A DNA stretch of 64,000 bases. It comes from Agrocybe praecox. Lineage: Eukaryota; Basidiomycota; Agaricomycetes; Agaricales; Agrocybaceae. Under the pieces are notes generated by a model that worked only from the letters and a program-made list of their open reading frames with translations, searched no databases and was not told the DNA's origin. Within the stretch, counting starts at the first letter, position 1. Each line of letters opens with the position of its first letter. The position numbers were made by a program, and so were the translations under genes. Positions 22,283-33,300 of this stretch are shown here, one piece after another. The stretch is from assembly GCA_964017145.1 (NCBI GenBank), contig OZ024848.1:3360501-3424500 (forward strand), written 5' to 3'.

Positions 22283-23225
22283 GCTCATCAACTTCAAACG
22301 TTGATGATTCCGAGGAAGGAAGAGGCCCAGCATGGGGAGTTCTGGAAAGTGAGTACGGAAGCTCTCGCTTTGGTTCGAAAGTGTATTCTACCTTTTTTCT
22401 TTTCCTTCTCGTCGCTTTTTATAGCGATTCATCGTATTCTGAAGTCGTATTTTCTTTGTATGCTCTCCGTTCCGTTCTCGTTTACTCTGGGCATACTTCT
22501 CATGTGGTCCTTCCAGGTCGAAATTTCCAGTATCCCTCAACACTCGGAATCGTTACTGTACGGCCGGCTTGTCTTTTTTTAAACATTTTTTGACTTCGTT
22601 CCATTTACTTTGCCTGTCTGATGTCTACGTTCATCTTTGTTCTCTTTGTGCCCTCGTCTTTGCTAGCATACGTTACTTACTAAATTCAATTCAAGTGTTC
22701 CAAGCTTTATAGGTTCAATGCACTACATAAACGCTAATTGTACACACATTTTGCGACAAGAATATGCGGCATCATAGAGTTGTCTGTTCCCCTTCCGCTA
22801 ATCAACCGGAATCTAATCAGCCCCCACTATCAAAGTGCGCGAATACGATGGGCTGGAGCTTGCACCAAACGCCACTATTTTGATACGTATACTCTGAACC
22901 TGTGCCTTCGAACTGCTCAGAATTGGCGATTTGGGGATGTAAATGCGCGACTATCACTTTTTCAAACCAACTCATCCCTGCTTACTCGTGAAAATCTTTA
23001 TCATGGACAGAACAAGCCTTCAATCATTTCTGAAGTTCACGATACATTGGGTGTACTACCAGCGCTCTCATAATGCAGCCGAAAAGAAATCACTGGCAAA
23101 TGTCTCTAGCCAAATAATTTGTTATCACTGTGCGGGCATCCCTGCTTTCTCTGGGGAACATCATGGACATAGCAGAAAATGCCCATGTCTGACACACCCT
23201 AATAAATTGCTCATGTCGTCCTGAA
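22283..23225. other. No gene recognised
   Basis: Short open frames exist on the plus strand but have no splice structure or domain that could be supported. Confidence 0.4.
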
Positions 23226-23611
23226 TCAGGAAGGATCTTGACAAGCAATTCGGGTTGAGCGACATGTATCTGTCAACCCCATGCGAACATGAGGATGCTC
23301 TTTTTGCGGAGTACGCGCGTGGGTCTTCGGCGGCGCAAGGCCCACGGGAAAAACTTCATCCTGCGCCTGTCTCTTCGACCCGGTTCCAAGAAATACACCG
23401 CTTCCAATTTTGTTACGACATTGCTGCAAAGTAGAGTGAATGATTCCAAGCCCGCCTGTGCAAATATTTCTTCCCGTCGTGTGGAGCTTAACAGGCCTTC
23501 GAAGAGGTCACCATCGCCATCCCTGGCCATGCATTCCCGTAGCTGAAATATAAGTAATCCAAGTGGCGTGAAAATGAAATACACGATTAATCCTTCCCAA
23601 CTGATTCGCAT
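23226..23611 (-). CDS. Hypothetical frame, low support
   Basis: A continuous minus-strand frame of up to 112 codons contains FTPLGLLIFQLRECMARDGD and EAVYFLEPGRRDRR. The composition is protein-like, but no start context, intron or domain is recognised. It could be an exon of a longer gene extending to higher coordinates, or chance. Confidence 0.2.
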
Positions 23612-23864
23612 ATATCCCAGGTGCCAAACTACGTGATGTTCGTCAAACCCAGCTAGCCCCTTGGACTCAAAATGATGTTAATAGGATAGAAAATTGCGTG
23701 ATATTGCATATCATGGAAGATTACAGAGTAGATAGGCACATACTACTTTATAATAAACTGGAGACAACACTAGACCCAGAGGGGAAAGAGATACAAGTAC
23801 ACATTGAATTTCGGACGTCAGTTCTACTTATCGAGGACAATCTTGCTACTGAATTTAAGACACA

Positions 23865-25014
23865 ATTGTGGCCTGATAAAAACACATTTAGTCCTTTTTC
23901 TGGGAATAGCTATTGAAGTATGGGATGCTCACGATTTGTAATGCGACATTGGTCTGCGCGAGCAGCCTGCCGTTGACTGATGCGCCAGTATGGGCGGTAA
24001 TCGAAGTTTTACCGAGAATAACACCCTCATGGTGAGCTCCTGTACCTATGTCTACCGATCCAGCTACGGCCCAAACGATGTTTGAGGCGAGGGCTCCACC
24101 AGAAAGTGTGATCCTCACTCCAGTGTCGAGGGAGTATGTCTGCGCGATTTGGAAGATCCAGACTTAGCAGAAATAATAGAGAGAAAGTACCATGATTAGC
24201 TCTGGCAGGATCACTAACATGTTTCGAAGGGGGCTTACTATCAGTAGGACCTCCGGAGATCGTGAACGAAGTTGCTGCAAGCACTGCACTCGTCCACTTG
24301 TAAAGTCCGGGAGTCAGTGTCAATCCACCGATTAATCCTAGACATAGTTGCCTTGTCAGACATCATGTCGCTCCGACAAAAGAAGAGAGGTAAAAATGAA
24401 CAAACCTGAAGCAAGATTGAGAAAGTTCGGGTTGGTTCGTCCAGTTGCGTCCGTGAATGCGGTCTGCATATCACCAATAGCAGTAATGAGATTTGATGGC
24501 GTAGGTACTTTGTAGTTTGCAGCGAATATTTTTCCAGCTACTTGTGGAGACGTCGCAAACGTTCCTGAGCTATCGAGCGTTAAGCCGAATCCAGTGATTG
24601 CTGTTCCTGCAAGGGGGCTATTTCCAATGTCGCCCGCTGAGAATTAAGAACGTTGAACTAGTCAGAGTGGTCAAGTCGTATATAACCGGATAGGTACGCA
24701 CTTATACTGGAGCTGGGTACAGTTGAAATTCCTGATTCAGCTAGGATGGCAAATTCACCTGCAGTACGAAGATTGACAGCCGCAAGAGTGTTAACGGATC
24801 TTCCGATCGGAGCAGTAATATGAGTGTGGATGCCCTCTGGGATTGAAGTATTGTCTATGACTGGTGGGGCGAGCCCACTTGCAATCTGGAGGAATGTAGC
24901 TTGCACATACGTCTGTTGGAAGGGGAATATATCAGCACGAAGGAAGTGCATGGTTATTCCACGGTCAAGACGTACCGTCAAACAAAGGTAGAGAGTGGCA
25001 GCCTTGAAGAACAT
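23865..25014 (-). CDS. DUF3494 ice-binding protein A
   Basis: Predicted secreted ice-binding (antifreeze) protein that adsorbs to ice crystals outside the cell. Six exons on the minus strand: 25014-24976, 24912-24702, 24636-24406, 24337-24239, 24162-23933 and 23882-23865; the product has about 275 residues. The signal peptide begins MFFKAATLYLCLT. The DUF3494 domain starts near residue 62 with VNLRTAGEFAILAESGIST and contains TGDIGNSPLAGTAITGF, DMQTAFTDATGRT, LTPGLYKW, WIFQIAQTYS, HHEGVILGKTSITAHTGASV and NGRLLAQTNVALQI. The length of the last four exons (231, 99, 230, 18) and all intron phases match the paralogue at 27622-29133, which supports the splicing. It lacks the Pro/Thr linker of that paralogue. 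DUF3494 genes in fungi are widely thought to come from bacteria by transfer. No defect is seen. Confidence 0.9.
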
Positions 25015-25084
25015 CGTTACAGTGTTGACTTTAGAAAAAGACCTTTGATTCAAGTTTTTATCCAATTCATCATTCGTTCATCAT

Positions 25085-25092
25085 CTTTTATA
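25085..25092 (-). promoter_or_regulatory. TATA box of ice-binding gene A
   Basis: TATAAAAG followed by ATGA lies about 70 bases upstream of the ATG at 25014. The same TATAAAAGATGA occurs about 76 bases upstream of the paralogous start at 27622. Both leaders end in a similar 'caacactgta' just before the ATG. Confidence 0.6.
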
Positions 25093-25377
25093 CAAAGTGT
25101 TACGGCGACTTTATTGTCAGAGTGGTCATGGCTGCCTCCCTGTGGAAACCCATGACCTAAACTAAGTTAGAGCGTCGAAAGCAGGACTGCGGGAAGAGTT
25201 CGTCAGATTGTATTGCTTCTGAAAATATTTAACGACCTACCGAAGTTTTACACAGACTATGTCACTTCTGGAAAGAAACTCCAACTTCAGGTACGTATGT
25301 TGGGACGAAAGAAGATGAGAAAAATCACGGGAAATGACGACGACGATGGTTTTTCGATTTTTTTTTACAGTCAATGA

Positions 25378-25572
25378 ATGGATTTGTCTATCCACCAAGG
25401 TTCCTGCTATCCATTGTGGTGGCAAGATATGACCTTAAAGAGTCGATTTCTTCAACTGTCATTTCTGTCAAGAAGACGAAGACAGTGTATGTATGATCGG
25501 GTATCATACAAGGGGCAGTATAGTTGCGCTGTACCGATGAAACCCTTCGAGTCACTGGCTGTCATTAATTAA
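25378..25572 (+). pseudogene. Mirrored upstream block X, copy next to gene A
   Basis: A plus-strand frame contains RQCMYDRVSYKGQYSCAV. It lies about 360 bases upstream of ice-binding gene A and is transcribed away from it. A diverged counterpart (CKVSYKGRYKCAVWTSPF) lies at the same distance upstream of gene B on the opposite strand. Conservation of the peptide suggests a former or present short gene of unknown function, duplicated together with the ice-binding gene. Confidence 0.35.
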
Positions 25573-26874
25573 CCTTAGACGAGACGCACGATATCGAAAC
25601 TTACTGCCACTGGACCAGCTCAATCCTTTAGCAGCGGTGGAAGTGCGGTTATAAGTGTTGAGTCTATTCATGTAGACTAGTGCTGGTTCCCTACGTCGTA
25701 AAACACACACAGTCTGGTCAGATCTGCCCAGAATGGTTGACCTCCTATGTAATCTCCGGTAAAATGTAGGAACCTCAGCTACTAAAGCGTAAAGAGTGAA
25801 TCGATGACTCACCGGTTTCATGACCATTTCTTATGCAAACGGTGTAGTCGTTGGTCAGAATAGCGACAGGGAAGTTTATTTCAAGGTGAACTGTGGTAGG
25901 CTTCGTGAACAGATGGTGGCAGGAATGTCGGTTCGGGCACGGGCGCTTCGAGGATAATACACGCCTATGACGCGATATTATCCATGACGTAGGGACTGAG
26001 AATTACTGAGAATTGACGTAATTTTACAGTCATACATATTATGTAATATAGTATAGTACACAGTGCGGAATGAAAGTCATCTACGAGTCGCTGCCGCGGT
26101 GCCACCATCTGCTTCCTGGAATCTTATATGCATCCGGACGGCTTAATTGAAGAGACTAGGCTAAGAGCCTAAAAGACCTTAGTTGTAAACAACGATGCAG
26201 ATGTTTTACCCATGTATTTGGCCAGCACCTATGTTTCACCTTGAAAGCCCCTGTAGCTAAATAGTGGGTAATGTAAGGTCCGCACCTGCGTACACTCGGT
26301 AGGTCAAATTTCAAGCTATGCTACATAGAGAGTGACATTCTTCACGTAACCTGGCTTGTTGGCAAGCGCCGGCAGCCAGGAATCTGGCCAGATTGCAATT
26401 TTTAGAGTGTGGTATTTTTACATGTCTGAATTAACAAGTCTCGTTGACAGTTACCCACTGCACACACACAGCCGTTTCCTTATAGGCGATATTCACAGGC
26501 CTGTAAGCTTATAAGAATGCAGGAAGCAAATGGGGCGCTGTAGACAAATGTATAGATGTCATATTCGCTTAGTCCGTCCGTATTATTTGTATGATATAGC
26601 GTATAAATTTTCTCGTGTTGATCATCAGTCCCTACGTTATGGTTACTACTACAGTATCATACGGTCATAAGTCTGTAGTATTGTCAGAACGCCTGAAATA
26701 GCCTATTTATGCGATCATCGCGAAGCCTACAACCTTGAAACAAACCTCCCTGCCACGACTCAAATAAAGAATCGATGGGTTTTTGGATTCATGGAAATTA
26801 TATATTCGAACGTTATAACCATTGGTTCAAGCTTGAGACTCAGGCCTTCAAGCTTCAGGTAAGTTTCTTCTACT
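25573..26874. other. Centre of the ice-binding locus, no gene recognised
   Basis: AT-rich sequence between the two mirrored blocks. No coding exon or repeat could be supported. The axis of the inverted duplication should lie here. Confidence 0.45.
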
Positions 26875-27279
26875 TTAAGGGAGATTACGACAGGACGTGA
26901 AACATTCAAGACCACGGGCATTTCCGACGTACCAAGCCTCCTCCAAGAATAGATACATGCTACAACGCTTCTCACCGCACTTCCACCACTGCTGGAGATA
27001 ACTGGAGTGGTTCATTGGCACTGTTAAGTGCTGATATTCAAGTCGTTCTTCTCGTATATAGCCAATTGGTGGCTGGAATGGACTCGTCCAGACAGCGCAT
27101 TTATATCGGCCTTTGTACGATACTTTACACCTACGTCGTTTACTCGAAATAGATGGAATACATATCGGAAAATCAACTCTTTGTGACCATCCCCTGGCAG
27201 CACAATTCATGTAGAAGCCTCTGCGAGTCAACATACCGCATTCATTGACTGCAAAAAACAGTCGAAACAACATAGTCAT
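26875..27279 (-). pseudogene. Mirrored upstream block X, copy next to gene B
   Basis: A minus-strand frame of 134 codons contains RGFYMNCAARGWSQRVDF, then RRRCKVSYKGRYKCAV and SPFQPPIGYI. It aligns with the plus-strand frame at 25378-25572 over about 45 residues. The function is unknown; it may be an exon or a relic. Its position mirrors that of the other copy relative to its ice-binding gene. Confidence 0.35.
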
Positions 27280-27538
27280 CGTAGTTTCCCTTCAAATTAT
27301 CCAGCTTCTTGCATTTCAAAATACGTACATGAAAGTAGTGTTTCTTTCAAGAAGTGACCTAGTATGTTTTAAGATGGCGGTACGTTGTTGAAGTGGGGTA
27401 CGTTGTCAGAAGAAACACAGTCTAACTAGTTCTTCTCCTCCTCCGCGGTCCTAGTTGCGACGAGCTATGGTTTTTGTTAATGCTGCTCAAAAGAAGGAAG
27501 ACCTGTTCTCTCTGCCCATGACGTAGCAGTAAAATTAG

Positions 27539-27546
27539 TATAAAAG
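27539..27546 (+). promoter_or_regulatory. TATA box of ice-binding gene B
   Basis: TATAAAAG (then ATGA) lies 76 bases before the ATG at 27622, matching the motif upstream of gene A. Confidence 0.6.
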
Positions 27547-27621
27547 ATGAGGATCGAACGGTGATTCAAAGCAACAAAACTCAAAGTCACAACTCTTGTT
27601 TTAAAGTCCAACACTGTACCA

Positions 27622-29133
27622 ATGTTCTTGAAGGCTGCCACTCTCTACTTCTGTCTGACGGTATGTCTTTACCATGCCATAAACATGTACTTCGGTCGTG
27701 CTAATATAATTACATGGTCTCTTTGAACAGACGTGTGTGCAAGGTGCATTCCTTCCGATCGTAGGTGGGCTCGGACCACCAGTCAAGCGCGATCTCCCGG
27801 TCGTAAGCGGAATCTTCAATCCTAGCGCTGGCCCAGGTGGGATCAGCATTCCGATTATCCCAACTTTTGGAATACCGACTGTATCACTTCCAAATCCTAA
27901 TTCAATTCCAATCCCCCTCCCCACTGAGATCCCCACCGAAATCCCGACTGCGCTCCCTACTTCTCTGCCAGTGTCGGTTCCCACTGATTCCCCGACTGCG
28001 CTCCCTACTTCTTTACCAGTTTCAGTTCCCACTGGTATCCCAACTGCACTCCCAACCTCTTTGCCGATCACAATCCCCACTTCAGTCCCTACTGCAATCC
28101 CTACCTCTATTCCCACTTCGGTCCCTACGTCTATACCAACTTCAATCCCCTCGACATCGTCAAGCTCAGTCTTAGTCGGCATCCCAACTGGTGTAGCCCC
28201 TGTCAATCTTCGTACTGCAGGTCAATTTGCCATCCTAGCTCAATCCGGAATTTCAAGTGTACCTCAGTCCAGCATAAGTGAGTACCTATCTATTCTGTTA
28301 TATGCGACCTGATCAACTAATTTTACGCTATCATTGGTCAGCGGGAGACATTGGAAATAGCCCTCTCCCATCTACGGCAATCACTGGATTTAATTTAACA
28401 CTCGATAGTTCAGGAACATTCGCGGTGTCTCCACAAGTAGTTGGACGAGTTCTGGCTGCAGATTATAAGACACCTACGCCATCCACCCTCCAGATTGCAA
28501 TCAGCGATATGCAGACCGCATTCAACGACGCGAATGGACGGCTAAACCCGGACGGCTTGAATCTCGGCGCAGGTTTGCTTTCTACTTTTATTGTCATACC
28601 CGGAGAGAGACGATTTCTGAAAAGACAATTCTATCTATAATTTAGGATTGATTGGCGGACTGACGTTCACTCCGGGACTTTACAAGTGGACGAGTGACGT
28701 ACTTGCAGCAACTTCCTTCACGCTTGCAGGAGGGCCTACTGATGGTGAGTCGGCTTGAAACATAAAAATATCTTTACCATGGCTGATCACGTCTCCGTAA
28801 TTTCTTTTTCTTTTCTCTGTGCAGTCTTTATCTTCCAAATTGCGCAAACGTACACACTCAGCACCGGGGTACAGGTCATCCTTGTGGGCGGGGCTCTTAC
28901 CGAGAACATAATTTGGGCTGTATCTACCGGGGTGATTTTGGGCTCAGGATCTCATCATGAGGGTGTCATTCTTGGTAAAAGTGCGATTACGGCCAATACG
29001 GGATCGTCTGTTAATGGAAGGCTATTCGCGCAGACGAAGGTCGCATTGCAAGTGGTAGGCATTCATTCATTTAATGTCGATTCCAAAAAAGGCCGCTAAC
29101 TGTTGTTCTTATTAGACCACAGTCGTGTCTTAG
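27622..29133 (+). CDS. DUF3494 ice-binding protein B with Pro/Thr-rich linker
   Basis: Predicted secreted ice-binding protein of about 387 residues. Six exons: 27622-27660, 27731-28277, 28342-28572, 28646-28744, 28825-29054 and 29116-29133. The signal peptide is MFLKAATLYFCLTTCVQG. Residues about 45-165 form a low-complexity linker of IPTS/LPTS/VPT repeats (for example IPTALPTSLPVSVPTD), probably an O-glycosylated spacer. The DUF3494 domain starts near residue 169 (VNLRTAGQFAILAQSGISS) and contains TGDIGNSPLPSTAITGF, DMQTAFNDANGRLNPDG, FTPGLYKWTSDVLAATSF, FIFQIAQTYTLSTG, HHEGVILGKSAITANTGSSV and NGRLFAQTKVALQV, ending TTVVS. Exon plan and phases are those of gene A at 23865-25014, apart from the linker in exon 2. 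The frame is intact and a TATA box is present. Confidence 0.92.
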
Positions 29134-29494
29134 ATAACGCTTCTCATCACCCCAGAGTTATTTTAGGCTTTCCTGGTTGAAAATACTGCTCCTAAATGAA
29201 TTCTCTCTAAACTAACGTTCAAATTGTGTAAATATATCGCTAGTGTTTATTTAGGTCCTCCCGAAAATCCCTTTTGGCACGGTTATATGTATATATAGTA
29301 TAAACTCTTGTTCTCCAAATATATCTGATTGAATTCGGAATTTTGTTTATCTTATCTTATCTCGATCACATAATTACCACGTGAGATATTCGATTACGAA
29401 TCAGACCGGGACTTTCTCTCTGTTGCGCTTTCTCGTCGTCTCAGTATCTGATGAACGAAGAGCGTTAACACAAACAGCTAGGAGTAATTCATTT

Positions 29495-29873
29495 CTTCTT
29501 ATTTCTACCTGAATCCTCCAATAAGGATGAAGCTCTTGTCCTAACAACTGCATCTAATATTTTCTTAAGCGTGTCTGGAGTTCCCCAGTACATACCCTTT
29601 GTTATCGACGCAGATATATTGATCTTTGAAAAAACGCCCCACATTCAACTTGTTTCGCATTATGTAGTAACTTGCTCCGTATGCGCCGAAGTGCTTCGTT
29701 CTTTTCTGCATTTATAAACATAGATACCTTGGGGGTATGGATATGCCCACTCATCAACCTCCTGTGATACACTCCTGACGTCTTTCCAGCGCTTTTCATA
29801 CACATTCACAGCATAAAGTAGCACATTTCTATGCTGATTGATAGCAATAGAGGTGGGTATTGAATCTGTCTCG
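29495..29873 (-). pseudogene. Minus-strand host gene remnant cut by the DDE transposon
   Basis: Reading downward from 29873, the minus strand gives CETDSIPTSIAINQHRN, YAVNVYEKRWKDVRSVSQEV and DEWAYPYPQ. After a one-base shift it gives FINAEKNEALRRIRSKLLHN and AKQVECGAFFQ, then in a third frame TKGMYWGTPDTLKKILDAVV up to about 29495. If the transposon is removed, the first frame continues upstream into 37698-37760 (YLVLLTSAAAGRSEKLLHL). This suggests the element landed inside an exon. The frame shifts show decay, or an intron that was missed. The family was not recognised. Confidence 0.35.
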
Positions 29874-29881
29874 CAAAGATG
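29874..29881. repeat. 8-bp target-site duplication (left) of the DDE transposon
   Basis: caaagatg directly precedes the terminal repeat at 29882 and is repeated at 37690-37697 directly after the other end. Confidence 0.85.
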
Positions 29882-30369
29882 CAAGGGGGTACCGGCATTA
29901 AAATGCCGGACTGGGGGTCTACTTAGTTAGTTGGGCCGCAGGCCCGAAAAAAAAAAAAAACAACTCGGAAGCCAACTGTACTTTTTGGGTAATTTTAAGG
30001 TATAAATAGCACTGGAACTATGCTTTATGCATAATATAAACATACAGTTATCATAGAAGTGAACAGAAGGCGAAAGAAATGTCCTGAAATAGCACAAATT
30101 CCAGTTTAGTAATAAAATAGGAGGTTCGGCAAAAACAAATCATGTGATACCTATGTAATCTTATCTCGTGCAGTAGGCAGATATGTGAAAAATTGAAATT
30201 AATCTATTCAACTAATTAACCCATTAAAACCTGACACCAACTCAACGCTGGAGAGTGATAAAGCTATGTCATTAACGGGGGAACTAGATGATATGAATGT
30301 ATGTCTACCGAGTCAACTTGAATATTTGATGGAGTCTTACTAGAAGAAAAGGAAGCAAACATTAAAATT

Positions 30370-33300
30370 GTGACCGTGAACGAGAAGCCGCATGCGATAT
30401 GTCCTCGATGCGAACAAAAGATCAATTTGGGACGTGTAGGAATATCTATTTTATTCAAAACACACTACAACTCGGCGAAATGCAAAACCGAAAAGGAGAA
30501 GAAAGAGAAAAAAGAGCAGGCAAAGAATAGCTCGATAACAAGTTTCTTTAAGAAAGGCAAAAAGGCGGCACACATACCAACGACCACTCATCCCACAGAC
30601 TTGATTCAAGGGCACCAGCTTCCACCCAGTTTTCCGAGAATTCACGATGACACGAGTAACGCGCAGTGCCAGCCGGGGACAGGCCAGGTATCTGTCGAAA
30701 CAAACATTACGCTCTATCAGTCAAATCTGCTTCAGAGACTACATAATATTGTACAGAACTTACCAGAAAGTGTTCCAGTTGGCGTGGAGGGAGACCGCCT
30801 TGCCATATTTGGGTGTATTCCATCGGATTTCGACAGGTTATCAGTGCCAAGTGACGAGCTTTGGGAGGAGGTATTGAATGCGGTGATGAAGGAGGCCTTT
30901 GGTTGGGGAACCGAGATTAACGTGAACGAAACTTTGAGGAGAGGAAAAATGGGAATGAACAGGCTATTGGACTTTGTGGCATATTTCGTGGAGAAGCGCG
31001 GTGTTGATGAGGCTTTGTTTGAAGGAAAACTAGGGCTGCTTATGACGGCGGCAGAAGAAATGTAAGCGGGGCCACTTATATTAGCAAGACAAGACTCACT
31101 CAATAATAACAGCCTACCGAACAAATCAGGTCCAGCTGTACCACCTCATAAACACGCCAAACCAAAACGCCAGCCTTCTGTTGAGGTTATAGAACCCCCA
31201 CTGAAACCATTTGAAGTCAAGGACATCGTCAAGTCTAGCAGTAAAGGTCCAATGTTAGCATGCAGTGGATACATCTTGGAATTTCCAGCAGAGAAGTCAC
31301 CTAGTACGACCTATCCATTCTCTCTCCACGACACCCTCACTCTTCCATGGGAGTACTCCTTGCGTAATGGTGTCATGATTCTATTTGCGCAAAGCTGCAA
31401 GCGTCAATCGAATCGTGTGTCGAAGCCCTGCCATGCTTGCACAAGCTTGAAGGACAACGAGACGCTGAAGAACATTATTGCAAGAATTGAAGACGGAATC
31501 CACGAGAACGCACCTTTTGCGTACCATGGGATGAGTGGGCTGCATGCCTTGCTACAAAGGAAGAACATGCAGATCGAGTTCTACCGTCTCCGTGGGCTGA
31601 ACCAGGCAAAAAAGCTACTAGCCAAAGCAGCTGCACTATCGGACCAAAAGCGGCTTCTGTTTGCGATTGCGAGCGGGAAGATAAACCGCATAGATCGTCT
31701 GATCAGCATTGGTCTGAAGCAGAAAAGGGGTGCACGAGGCTTACTGGCCGCATGCGAAGCAGCTGCTCATGGTTTTTACCGGCCCCGAGGGTATACTGAA
31801 GAGGAAGACATGAGGGCTCTTCTCCTCTGGAAACTGGGAGGCAACCGTGTCGCAGAAATTAACCATCGCTCACAAGGAGCACCAAGTAAAACATACCTTC
31901 GTACCCGGTCAACAGTTCCCACCCTCGTTCCATCTCCTGGGAAGCCAGTGGTGGCTGAAGTGGTGAAAAATGTCGATGCAACGATGGAGAGCATTCAGGA
32001 AGTGTTGAAGGAGCAGCTTGATGGAACCATCCACCATGCTGTTGTCATGTTCGATGAGCTGGCAATCGAAAAGCGTATACGGTGGGACCCGAAAACCAAT
32101 GGATTTCTTGGACTATGCAGAGAGCATGCACATGGCACCTCAACTCAGTTCATTAACGCAGGCGATATGGAGGAACTGTTCGCAAAGCTAGATTGCAGTG
32201 AAGTACACTATGCAGGAGAGGTAAGAGTCGAGCCAGCCACTCCGCCTGAAACCCAACATTGCCTGATTTGGAATTCTATTTTAGGCCACTATCGCCGCAT
32301 TAGGCATTCTATGCAAAGACAGTCGCATTTACCCTGGACGTCCTGTCCTTGTGTCTGGAGACTGCAAGCGTGAAACTGGAGAGGAACATGTTCTACTAAT
32401 CGACACTGTGCTGCAAGGCGTCGAATCTTCATCTGTACAGGGCAAAATTCGCGTTGTATCTATGGCTTCTGATGGTGAAACTCGACGCGGCTCTGCATTT
32501 ACTCTACGCACCATGAAGAATACTCTGCAACCGGAATCCCCCATATATATTTACCTCCATCCAATCAAGCTCATGGACCTTCATGTGGGAGACGACGATA
32601 TCACTGCTGATAAAGACATGAAGCACATTATTAAACGGTGTCGCAACCTGTGTCTCCGGGATCGAGGCATTGTTATTGGTGACTTCCGCATTACACCAGA
32701 CATAATCCGGGAGCACATGAAGTTAAACGGACGATCGCACGAGCATATCAACGCTGTGTTTAATCCTAATGATCAACAAGATGTCAAAATGGCATATGAT
32801 TTATTGAAGGATATATGGGTATTACCTCGAGCATCATCTACTATGCATGCTAGTAGTACACCAACAAACCTATCCTCTGGGGCATTGAAAGCCAGAGAAG
32901 CTCTGTGGACTCTCGGGAAGGTCTTTTTCCATCTTGTATTCCCTTACCTATGTGTCGACTTGTCACTTTCAGAACAGCTGGAGCATTTAAGCGCCGCCGC
33001 ACACCTAGCGTTGATTCTCTATCGCAAATCTGGGAAGGACTTCTTCCCAACAAACCTTTATCTTGATCTCATGATTATGATAAAGAATGTATTCTTCTGT
33101 GTCGCAAAGGCCAAGGCTGATAATCCGGACTCGCAATTCTGGATTATACTACTCAGAACAGACAGATTAGAGGAGTTATTTGGAATCCTTCGAACAATGG
33201 TCGGGAACGATGCGAACCTCGATATGTATCAACTCATTGGACGCCTTGCTGGGACAACAGAAGTGTCGAATATTCTGGCAAAATATCCTCAATGGGATTG

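Noticed and set aside
27837..28175. Plus-strand alternative frame rich in Ser, Leu, Gln and Arg
   Set aside because: Shadow of the Pro/Thr linker of ice-binding protein B in another frame.
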